A stretch of DNA of 11,427 nucleotides, taken from the NCBI GenBank assembly GCA_903928275.1, contig CAIYQJ010000006.1, forward strand, positions 1 through 11,427, written 5' to 3'. This document shows positions 6,021 to 11,427 of the stretch, piece after piece. The position numbers were made by a program, and so were the translations under genes. Below the pieces are notes generated by a model, which saw only the letters and a list, made by a program, of their open reading frames with translations, searched no databases and was not told the DNA's origin. The stretch is from an uncultured Chloroflexota bacterium (GTDB lineage: Bacteria; Chloroflexota; Limnocylindria; Limnocylindrales; CSP1-4). Within the stretch, counting starts at the first letter, position 1. The number at the start of each line of letters is the position of its first letter.

Positions 6021-6374
6021 ATGAGCGCCCCGACCGTCCGTCCCGAAGCCGGCCTGGTGGACCTGCTCGACCGCGTCCTCGACCGCGGCCTCGTGATCCA
6101 CGCTGACATCATGATCACGCTCGCCGGCATCCCGCTCGTGGGACTTAACCTGCGGGCCCAGCTCGCGGGCATCGAGACGATGATGGCGGACCCGGGCATG
6201 CGGGAGTGGGACGCCCGGATCCGGGCGCGCTCGGCGATCCGCGCCGAGGCGGCGAAGGCGCTCGCGGCGGCGAACGCGGCGAAGGCGCTCGAAGCGGAGG
6301 CGGAGGCGGAGGCGGAGGCGCTCGCGCCGGAGTCGGCCGTCGACTTCGAGCCGGGCGAGGCCATCGTTGCCTAG
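6021..6374 (+). CDS. GvpA/J/M family protein no.2 with Ala/Glu-rich tail (GvpM/S-type)
   Basis: The product is 117 aa. The start ATG 6021 is six bases after the gvpF/L no.3 stop. Residues about 10-56 are the GvpA/J/M core: GLVDLLDRVLDRGLVIHADI, then MITLAGIPLVGLNLRAQLAG and IETMMAD. The LLDRVLDRG and LAGIPLVG elements correspond to alpha1 and beta2 of GvpA. Sequence drift from GvpA (H-A-D-I-M-I-T-L-A-G-I) puts it with the minor GvpM/GvpS-like members and not the main shell protein. Residues 57-91 are helical and basic-to-neutral. Residues 91-100 are a pure Glu-Ala run, followed by an acidic end. It is probably a low-copy vesicle component. The choice among M, S and J is uncertain, so no symbol is given. 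Its end overlaps the Hsp70 start by 8 nt. Confidence 0.88.
   Translation: MSAPTVRPEAGLVDLLDRVLDRGLVIHADIMITLAGIPLVGLNLRAQLAGIETMMADPGMREWDARIRARSAIRAEAAKALAAANAAKALEAEAEAEAEALAPESAVDFEPGEAIVA
6294..6320 (+). repeat. Hexanucleotide GCGGAG repeat (4.5 copies)
   Basis: Four and a half uninterrupted GCGGAG units encode an alternating Ala-Glu run in the tail of the second GvpA-family protein. Copy-number change would alter length by two residues per unit without breaking the frame. Confidence 0.85.
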
Positions 6375-8124
6375 CCCAACCATCGGGATCGACCTCGGCA
6401 CCACGCGCTCGGTGATCGCCACGCTCGTGGACGAGAAGCCGGTCGCCATCCCGAACCGCGAGGGATCGCTGACCACCCCGTCGGTCGTCGCGTTCGGCCG
6501 GAACGGGAGGCCGCTCGTGGGACGCGCGGCCCAGCGGCAGGCGATCGCCGAGCCGGGGACCGCGGTGACCGCCGTGAAGCGACTCCTCGGGTCCGAGGAC
6601 CGGATCAGCGTGGGGCACCGACCGTATCGGCCCCAGGAGATCGCCGCGATGATCCTCCGCCAGCTGAAGAAGGATGCGGAGCGGTGGCTCGGCGAGCCGG
6701 TGACCGAGGCCGTCCTCACGGTGCCGGCGTACTACAACGACCGGCAGCGGAGAGCCACCCGGGAGGCCGCCGTCCTCGCCGGCCTGACCGTGCCGATGCT
6801 GCTCAACGAGCCGACCGCGGCGGCCCTCGCGTATGGCCTCGAACAGGAGGGGTCGAGCACCATCCTGGTGTGGGACCTCGGCGGCGGCACGTTCGACGTG
6901 TCGGTGCTGGAGCTCGGGGAGGGCATCTTCGAGGTGCTCGCGGTGAGTGGGGACGGCGCCCTGGGCGGCGTGGACTTCGATGAGGTGGTGGCCGCGCACC
7001 TCGCGGAGTCGTACCGGCAACGCCACGGCACCGACTACCCGGACGATCCGCAGGCCCGCGCCCGGCTCCTCGAGGCAGCCGAGAAGCTCAAGCTCGGTCT
7101 GTCGACCTCGTCCGTCGCGACGGCCCTCGTGCCCTTCATCGGACCGTCGCCCGTGCCGCCGGACCTCGAGGTCGTCGTGACCCGCGACACGCTCGAGCGC
7201 CTCGTGGCCGATCTCGTGCAGAGGCTGGTCCCGCCGACCCGCCAGGCCCTCGCGGACGCCCACCTCGCCGCCTCGCAGCTCGACCTCGTGATCCTGGTGG
7301 GGAACGGGACCAAGATGCCGGTCGTGCGGAAGCTGGCGTCCGAGCTCCTCGGCTCCGAGCCGTACCGCTACCTCGACGCCGATCTCGTCACGGCCCTGGG
7401 CGCCGCGATCCAGGCCGGCATGCTCGCGGGGACCGTCCAGCGTGCCGTGCTCCTCGACGTGCTGCCGCTGTCGCTCGGCGTGGAGACCAAGGGCGGCCTG
7501 TTCGCGCGCATCGTGCCGCGCAACTCCACGCTGCCCGTCTCGGCTTCGCAGGTCTTCTCCACCGCGACAGACGGACAGGAGGAGATGCGCATCGAGGTCG
7601 TCCAGGGCGAGCGCGAGCTGACCTCGGAGAATGTCCGGCTTGGCCACCTCGAGCTCGACGGGCTCCCTTCGGCCCCGAGGGGCGCGGTGAAGGTCGAGGT
7701 GGCGTTCGACGTGGACGTCGATGGCATCGTGCACGTGCGCGCGACCGACCTGCTCGCCGGGACGGACGCGACCGCCCGCTTCGTCTCGTCGAAGCAGCTC
7801 GATCCCGAGGAGATCGCCCGGCTGATCGCGGAAGCGGACGCGTTCGCGGAAGACGACCACGACGACCGGCGCCGGATCGAGGCGGGGATCGAGGCCGAGA
7901 GCGCGATCGTCGCCGGAGAGATGGCGCTCGACGCCCTCGCGGGAGAACGGGGCGGCTCGGCCGCGCGCGAGCTCAGGGCGGCGCTGCGCCGGGTCCGCGA
8001 GGCCGTCGACGACGGTTCGTCGGAGCAGCTCCACGCAAGGTCCGAGGAGCTGCGCCGGCTGCTCTCCGACGACGGCCTCCCCGGATCGCAGGGCGGGCCA
8101 TCGCGGGGCGCGCGCGACGGGTAG
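6367..8124 (+). CDS. Hsp70/DnaK-like chaperone in gas vesicle operon
   Basis: The product is 585 aa from TTG 6367. GCGAGG at 6355-6360 lies 6 nt upstream, the first in-frame ATG is deep in the ATPase domain, and residues 6-13 (IGIDLGTT) are the Hsp70 start. Nucleotide-binding features are present: D9-LGTT, K71 in VKRLLG, LNEPTAAALAYG with E148, and D170-LGGGT. The catalytic residues are therefore intact. The usual GGxTRxP adenosine loop is altered to GNGTKMP (312-318). The linker VLLDVLPLS (361-369) and substrate-binding domain (about 370-475, including VQGER and FDVDVDGI) are present. The C-terminal helical lid is short and ends in a Gly/Ser/Arg tail. It lacks the roughly 23-residue insert of diderm DnaKs. 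Its 8-nt overlap with the preceding gvp gene ties it to the operon. Its clients are presumably Gvp proteins; that part is inference. No grpE is in the window. Confidence 0.93.
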   Translation: MPSPTIGIDLGTTRSVIATLVDEKPVAIPNREGSLTTPSVVAFGRNGRPLVGRAAQRQAIAEPGTAVTAVKRLLGSEDRISVGHRPYRPQEIAAMILRQLKKDAERWLGEPVTEAVLTVPAYYNDRQRRATREAAVLAGLTVPMLLNEPTAAALAYGLEQEGSSTILVWDLGGGTFDVSVLELGEGIFEVLAVSGDGALGGVDFDEVVAAHLAESYRQRHGTDYPDDPQARARLLEAAEKLKLGLSTSSVATALVPFIGPSPVPPDLEVVVTRDTLERLVADLVQRLVPPTRQALADAHLAASQLDLVILVGNGTKMPVVRKLASELLGSEPYRYLDADLVTALGAAIQAGMLAGTVQRAVLLDVLPLSLGVETKGGLFARIVPRNSTLPVSASQVFSTATDGQEEMRIEVVQGERELTSENVRLGHLELDGLPSAPRGAVKVEVAFDVDVDGIVHVRATDLLAGTDATARFVSSKQLDPEEIARLIAEADAFAEDDHDDRRRIEAGIEAESAIVAGEMALDALAGERGGSAARELRAALRRVREAVDDGSSEQLHARSEELRRLLSDDGLPGSQGGPSRGARDG

Positions 8125-8179
8125 ACGGGCAGGACGGGGAGGGCCGACCCGCCACGACCGCCATTCGACGCCGCGGCCC

Positions 8180-8193
8180 CATGCATCTGCATG
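8180..8193. promoter_or_regulatory. Operator-like inverted repeat 1
   Basis: CATGCA-TC-TGCATG is a perfect 6-bp inverted repeat with a 2-bp spacer. The core CATGCATCTGCA recurs identically at 8227-8238. Dyad symmetry, repetition and location in an intergenic region suggest a binding site for a dimeric regulator. The PAS-LuxR protein encoded downstream is the obvious candidate, but no experiment links them. Confidence 0.5.
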
Positions 8194-8223
8194 AGGGACC
8201 TTGGACCTGGAATGGCCGGACGA

Positions 8224-8243
8224 AATCATGCATCTGCACGATT
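8224..8243. promoter_or_regulatory. Operator-like inverted repeat 2
   Basis: AATCATGCA-TC-TGCACGATT has 9-bp arms with one mismatch around the same TC spacer. Its centre is 47 bp from that of repeat 1, about 4.5 helical turns. Its last two bases overlap the TTGACC -35-like hexamer at 8242-8247, a position suited to repression or to class II activation. Confidence 0.5.
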
Positions 8244-8270
8244 GACCCCGGTCCTGCTCCGTCTCATCTT
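8242..8270 (+). promoter_or_regulatory. Possible promoter for the PAS-LuxR gene
   Basis: TTGACC (8242-8247) matches five of six -35 consensus bases. At 17-bp spacing the -10 position reads CATCTT, matching only three of six bases. The weak -10 could be compensated by an activator at the adjacent inverted repeats. This is a tentative call. Confidence 0.25.
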
Positions 8271-8525
8271 TGGTACTGGCTCCGCGCGATGGGCGCGGGT
8301 GTCGAGCGGCGGTCCGCGGGGCCGCACAAGCGTCGATCGGTATTCCACGAGGCCTCGACGCGCGAGTCGGACGTCGCGCCGAGGCCGAGCCCGAGGGTCC
8401 CCGCGGGGGTCCCGGGCGGTCGTCCAGGGCACGCATCCGGTGTCGCCGCGGTTGGCGATCGTCCGCCATCCGTCGACTCGCTGGTCGACCGCCTACAAGA
8501 GAACAGATTCGGCCGGAGGCCACGT

Positions 8526-9797
8526 GTGATCAGTTCCATCGATGCCAGTGCCGGCGTCGACGCGGACAATCGGGATCTCTTCCAGGCCGCGTTCGCGCTG
8601 TCGCTCGCGGCTGTCGCGGTGATCGACGACGACCGGCGGTTCCTCGCGGTCAGCGATGCGGCCTGCACGACCCTCGGACGCGACCGCGACGCGCTCATCG
8701 GCCACCGGATCGACGACTGCATCCCGCCCGCCTCGCGAGCCCGGATGCGCGCCGCCTGGCCCAGCTGCCTGGGCGTCGAATCCCGGGCGCACGAGCTCGT
8801 GATCCTCCAGCCGGACGGCTCGGAGCGGCCCGTGACGATGATGGCACGGGCGAACGTCCTGACCGGCCGCCACCTGCTCACGCTCGAGCCCGAGTCGGAG
8901 CATCGGCGTGCCGAGGACGAGATCGAGCAGCTGTTCGCGGTCTCGCCCGACCTCCTCGCCGTCGCCGGCGACAACGGGTATCTCGTCCGCGCCAACCCTG
9001 CGTGCGAGCGCGCGCTCGGGTACTCGCACGACGAGCTGCTGGCGCGACCCTTCATCGATTTCATCTGCGCCGAGGATCAGCCCGCGGCCGTCGCCGCGCT
9101 CGCACGGCTGCGGGACGGCGCATCCGGCTACACGCTCACCCACCGGATGCGGTGCCGGGACGGCAGCTACAGCTCGGTCGAGTGGAACGTGGTCCGCGTC
9201 CCGGGTGAGCGGATGGCCACGGCGGTCGGACGCGTCGTGCGGCAGCGTCCCGACGGCGAACCGTCGGCGTCGCGCCCGGCGAAGACTGCGGGTCGCACGC
9301 CCGGGGCGGGTCGGGCCCCCGCGGATGTCCAGGAGTGGGTCGGCGAGCAGAGCTACCGCGGGATCGAGCCGTCCCTCGTCTGGGCGATCGAGCGGCAGCT
9401 CGACATCCTCGACGAAGTGACGCGTCTCTCCCCGCATCCCCGCGTCGCGGCGGTGCGTTGCGCGCTCGCCCTGCGGCAGGCACTCGTCGAGATGGGCACT
9501 ATCGTGACCGACCTGCGCCCGGCCTCCATCATCGCGTTCCCGGTCGGCGGCGAGGCGGACCCGCACGCTCCGCACCACCGCGCCGCGCGCGGCGCTGCCG
9601 ACATCGAGCTCACCGAGCGCGAACGCGACGTGCTCCGGCTCGTCGCCCAGGGACACGACAACCGCATGATCTGCGGCGAGCTCTTCCTCGCGGAAGTGAC
9701 GGTGAAGAAGCACATCCAGCGCAGCATGGCCAAGCTCGGCGTCACGAGCCGCACCCAGCTGCTGCTCGCCGCCATGAGCCTTGGCCTGGGCCGGTAG
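8526..9797 (+). CDS. PAS-PAS-LuxR-type transcriptional regulator
   Basis: The product is 423 aa from GTG 8526. CCGGAGG at 8513-8519 lies 6 nt upstream, and coding-like sequence begins here. The open frame continues 5' to 8181, but that part is not protein-like. PAS 1 covers about residues 16-122 (LAAVAVIDDDRRFLAVSDAA, then a LQPDGSERPV return strand). PAS 2 covers about 130-240 (AEDEIEQLFAVSPDLLAVAG, GYSHDELL, RDGSYSSVEWNV). A Pro/Ala/Arg-rich linker (241-268) and a helical segment (270-335) follow. The C-terminal LuxR/NarL helix-turn-helix (about 360-415) has LTERERDVLRLVAQG and EVTVKKHIQRSMAKLGV as recognition region. There is no receiver domain, histidine-kinase domain or membrane segment, so it should be a one-component cytoplasmic sensor. 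The PAS ligand (redox, light, oxygen or metabolite) cannot be told. It may regulate the adjacent gvp operon or itself. Confidence 0.9.
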   Translation: MISSIDASAGVDADNRDLFQAAFALSLAAVAVIDDDRRFLAVSDAACTTLGRDRDALIGHRIDDCIPPASRARMRAAWPSCLGVESRAHELVILQPDGSERPVTMMARANVLTGRHLLTLEPESEHRRAEDEIEQLFAVSPDLLAVAGDNGYLVRANPACERALGYSHDELLARPFIDFICAEDQPAAVAALARLRDGASGYTLTHRMRCRDGSYSSVEWNVVRVPGERMATAVGRVVRQRPDGEPSASRPAKTAGRTPGAGRAPADVQEWVGEQSYRGIEPSLVWAIERQLDILDEVTRLSPHPRVAAVRCALALRQALVEMGTIVTDLRPASIIAFPVGGEADPHAPHHRAARGAADIELTERERDVLRLVAQGHDNRMICGELFLAEVTVKKHIQRSMAKLGVTSRTQLLLAAMSLGLGR

Positions 9798-9827
9798 GCG
9801 CCGCGGCGTCTCCCGGCAGCCGACGCA

Positions 9828-9971
9828 ATGGCAGCCAGCGATCACCCCGACGAGACGCGCGGGCTCGTGGCGGAGGGGGATGGTGGCGAGATGAGGGATG
9901 GACCGCCGCGCCACCGGGTGCGACACTCGCATCGTCCCGGGCGGATCCGGTCCGGTCCGGGTTTCCGCTGA
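9828..9971 (+). CDS. Possible small ORF (47 aa), unknown
   Basis: An ATG-started frame of 47 codons fills most of the 188-bp gap between the LuxR gene and the sensor gene. Its stop TGA (9969-9971) overlaps the GAAGG ribosome binding site of the next gene. The first half is acidic (MAASDHPDETRGLVAEGDGG) and the second half very Arg/His-rich. The ribosome binding site is poor, and nothing identifies a family. In sequence this GC-rich an open frame of this length is often accidental, so it is listed only as a candidate. Confidence 0.18.
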   Translation: MAASDHPDETRGLVAEGDGGEMRDGPPRHRVRHSHRPGRIRSGPGFR

Positions 9972-9985
9972 AGGTGCTACCTGGG

Positions 9986-11427
9986 ATGAAGGAGCTCGAC
10001 GGCTTCGAGCGGCCCCTCACTGGCGAGGGGCCGGATGCGTCCGCGGCGGAGCGCGGCGCCCCCGCGCCCGCCCGGGTCCCTGCCCCGCGCCCTCCCCGCG
10101 CGGGTCCCGGCCTCCGCCATCGCCCGCAGCGCCTCATGATCGACGCCTGGCGACCCCGCACGGAGAGAGCCGCGCCGGATGGCGCCCAGGAGCCGCGCGC
10201 ACCGGGGGCAGGGCCCCTCGCCCAGGACCAGGAGCTGCTCCGCGCCGAGCACGAGCTCGACGAGCAGCGCGAGAAGTACTTCGAGCTCTTCGACCGGGCA
10301 CCGGTGGGCTACCTCACCCTCGACGGCAGGGGCATCGTCGACGACGCGAACTTCACGGCCGCGCAGCTGCTGGGGGTCGAGCGGCGACGACAGCTCATCG
10401 GGCATCCGTTCGGCGCCTTCGTCGTCGCGTCGGACGCGAAGGCCTACCGTCGCCACCGCAGGCTGCTCGAAGCGACCGGCGAGCCGCAGACCTGCGAGCT
10501 GCGGCTGAGGCGTGCTGGCGCCGGATCGGCGCGCCGGAGTGGGGCCGCGGTGGCAGACGAGGGAGTCGGGACTGTGGCCGGCTTCTTCTGGGCGCGTCTC
10601 GAGAGCCGCCCGAGGCGTGTCGCCGACGGAGGTGCGCCCACCACGTGGGTGACCTTCTCAAACGTCGACGCGCAGGTCGCGGCCGCGGACGAGGTGTTCC
10701 GCCTCAACCAGGCACTCGAAGAGCGGGTCCTCGCGCGCACCGCGGAGCTGGCCGTGAGCGGGGAGCGACTGGCCGCCGCGATCGAGGGCTCCGGAGCCGG
10801 GCTGGTGGACCTCGATCTCGTGACCGGGGAGGCTGTGCTCAACGACCGATGGGCCGCGATGGTCGGCTACACGCTCGCCGAGCTCCTGCCGACCACGAGG
10901 GACACCTGGACGGAGCTCTGCCATCCGGACGACCTGCCGCGCGTCCTCGATCTCTTCGAGAAGCACCTCGCGGGGCAGCTGCCCATGTACGAGTGCGAGG
11001 CGCGTATCCGCCACAGGGATGGCCACTGGGTCTGGACGCTTGGCCGGGCGAAGATCGCCCGATGGGACCGTGACGGACGCCCGCTCAGGATGATCGGGAC
11101 TTTCGTCGACATCACCGCGCGCAAGCTGGCCGAGGAGGCGCTGCGCGCGAGCGAGGAGCGCTTCCGGGCGATGTTCGAGGAGGCGCCCCTCGGCGTGGCG
11201 CTCATCGACTCGCTCACCGGACGGATCTACGAGGTCAACGCGCGCTTCGCCGAGATCGCCGGCCGGACCCGCGAGGCGATGGCGACGATCGACTGGATGT
11301 CGATCACGCACCCGGACGACATCGCGCCGGACCTCGCCAACATGGCCCGGCTCAACGCCGGCGAGATCCCGGGCTTCCAGATGGAGAAGCGCTACGTCCG
11401 CCCCGACGGGTCGATCGTCTGGATCGA
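9986..11427 (+). CDS. Multi-PAS sensor protein, 3' end beyond window (partial)
   Basis: The frame runs off the right edge after 480 codons. PAS 1 (about residues 96-215) begins EKYFELFDRAPVGYLTLDG. A coiled-coil linker with LNQALEERVLARTAEL follows. PAS 2 (about 262-378) includes IEGSGAGLVDLDLVTGEAVL, a CHPDD motif and the PAC ending MIGTFVDITARKLAEEAL. PAS 3 begins at EERFRAMFEEAPLGVALID, has THPDD, and is cut at PDGSIVWI. Such proteins usually end in a histidine kinase, GGDEF/EAL or phosphatase domain. That output lies outside the window, so the class is unknown. The start is uncertain. ATG 9986 has GAAGG 11 nt upstream (9970-9974). GTG 9974 and ATG 10136 are alternatives, and the Pro/Arg/Ala-rich first 90 residues are of doubtful coding quality. 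No transmembrane segment is seen. It may work with the LuxR gene, but that is inference. Confidence 0.85.
   Translation, partial: MKELDGFERPLTGEGPDASAAERGAPAPARVPAPRPPRAGPGLRHRPQRLMIDAWRPRTERAAPDGAQEPRAPGAGPLAQDQELLRAEHELDEQREKYFELFDRAPVGYLTLDGRGIVDDANFTAAQLLGVERRRQLIGHPFGAFVVASDAKAYRRHRRLLEATGEPQTCELRLRRAGAGSARRSGAAVADEGVGTVAGFFWARLESRPRRVADGGAPTTWVTFSNVDAQVAAADEVFRLNQALEERVLARTAELAVSGERLAAAIEGSGAGLVDLDLVTGEAVLNDRWAAMVGYTLAELLPTTRDTWTELCHPDDLPRVLDLFEKHLAGQLPMYECEARIRHRDGHWVWTLGRAKIARWDRDGRPLRMIGTFVDITARKLAEEALRASEERFRAMFEEAPLGVALIDSLTGRIYEVNARFAEIAGRTREAMATIDWMSITHPDDIAPDLANMARLNAGEIPGFQMEKRYVRPDGSIVWI
10010..10033 (+). other. 9-bp perfect stem-loop near the sensor gene start
   Basis: CGGCCCCTC (10010-10018) pairs exactly with GAGGGGCCG (10025-10033) across the 6-nt loop ACTGGC. 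It lies 24 nt inside the sensor gene if ATG 9986 is the start, or in its leader if ATG 10136 is used. It could hinder translation initiation or act as an RNA element. In GC-rich DNA a chance stem of nine is possible. Confidence 0.4.

Larger units (their letters stand above)
8125..8525 (+). other. Non-coding regulatory gap between gvp operon and PAS-LuxR gene
   Basis: This is about 400 bp without a supported gene. Open frames here are rich in Arg, Ser, Gly and Pro, match no family and have no convincing ribosome binding site. The first 55 bp have no strong intrinsic terminator; a 6-bp GGGCCG/CGGCCC pair (8139-8144 and 8174-8179) is too weak and widely spaced. From 8180 to 8243 lie two operator-like inverted repeats in locally lower-GC sequence, then a possible promoter. 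The leader from there to the GTG at 8526 would be about 250 nt long. Confidence 0.6.

Noticed and set aside
5190..6719. 509-codon open frame on the minus strand
   Set aside because: It spans gvpF/L no.3, the GvpA-family gene and the start of the Hsp70 in antisense. Its composition is typical of a high-GC shadow frame, with no domain.
6145..8523. 792-codon open frame on the minus strand
   Set aside because: It is the antisense shadow of the Hsp70 gene and its flanks. The translation is Arg/His/Gly/Asp-rich without any recognisable domain, while the + strand encodes clear Hsp70 motifs.
8181..8525. N-terminal extension of the LuxR gene back to ATG 8181
   Set aside because: The 115 extra residues are not protein-like. 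The ATG itself lies within an inverted repeat, and GTG 8526 has a far better ribosome binding site.
8191..8529. 112-codon + strand ORF in the regulatory gap, ending with a GTGA overlap on the LuxR start
   Set aside because: The overlap looks like coupling, but the peptide is Arg/Ser/Gly-rich low complexity, has no ribosome binding site and covers the second inverted repeat.
9799..9808. Palindrome CGCCGCGGCG just after the LuxR stop as a terminator
   Set aside because: The stem is only 4 bp with a 2-base loop and no T-tract follows, so it is not a credible terminator.
8493..9932. 479-codon open frame on the minus strand
   Set aside because: It is antisense to the PAS-LuxR gene, whose domains are unambiguous on the + strand.
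9898..11073. 391-codon + strand frame over the sensor gene
   Set aside because: It is the wrong frame. The PAS domains read continuously one base later, from 9986 to the window edge. The 391-codon frame gives Arg/Gly/Pro-rich sequence.
1..11427. CRISPR arrays, tRNA/rRNA genes, insertion sequences or integrase/attachment sites
   Set aside because: I looked for regularly spaced repeats, transposase-like frames with terminal inverted repeats, and cloverleaf or rRNA-like stretches, and saw none. The short repeats present are explained individually.

Overview
The window is a high-GC (visibly about 70% G+C) bacterial locus read entirely on the + strand. It holds most of a gas-vesicle (gvp) gene cluster, followed by two PAS-domain signalling genes. 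The Hsp70 in the cluster lacks the roughly 23-residue N-terminal insert of diderm DnaKs. The GC content, the GTG/TTG starts and the PAS-rich signalling proteins fit a monoderm high-GC lineage such as Chloroflexota or Actinomycetota. The phylum cannot be fixed from sequence reading alone.

Layout: 1-34 is the tail of an upstream gene, overlapped by gvpN (27-1046, AAA+ ATPase). Next comes a small unknown coiled-coil protein (1043-1348), then a 131-bp gap (1349-1479) with a 12-bp direct repeat and a perfect 13-bp stem-loop. A tightly packed run follows: gvpF/L no.1 with a degenerate J-like tail (1480-2541), gvpF/L no.2 (2546-3328), gvpG (3325-3579), gvpO (3612-3884), a GvpA/J-family gene (3889-4203), an Hsp20/GvpH-like gene (4200-4805), gvpK (4813-5109), gvpF/L no.3 (5106-6014), a second GvpA/J/M-family gene (6021-6374) and an Hsp70/DnaK-like gene (6367-8124). 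Many neighbours overlap by 4-8 nt, which indicates one translationally coupled operon from 1480 to 8124 and probably from before position 1.

A non-coding gap of about 400 bp (8125-8525) has two near-identical operator-like inverted repeats 47 bp apart, the second touching a TTGACC -35-like element. It leads into a PAS-PAS-LuxR-HTH regulator (8526-9797). After a 188-bp gap comes a multi-PAS sensor protein (about 9986 to beyond the window edge).

How the genes fit together: GvpN, GvpF/L, GvpG, GvpK, GvpO and the GvpJ/M-type proteins are the known assembly and minor-shell factors of gas vesicles. The main shell protein GvpA is not in the window and presumably lies upstream. The unusual feature is the concentration of chaperone parts in one operon: an Hsp20-type protein, an Hsp70, and a GvpF/L whose C-terminus looks like a J-domain without its HPD motif. 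I infer a dedicated Hsp70-assisted gas-vesicle assembly route. The adjacent PAS-LuxR gene is a candidate regulator of the locus.
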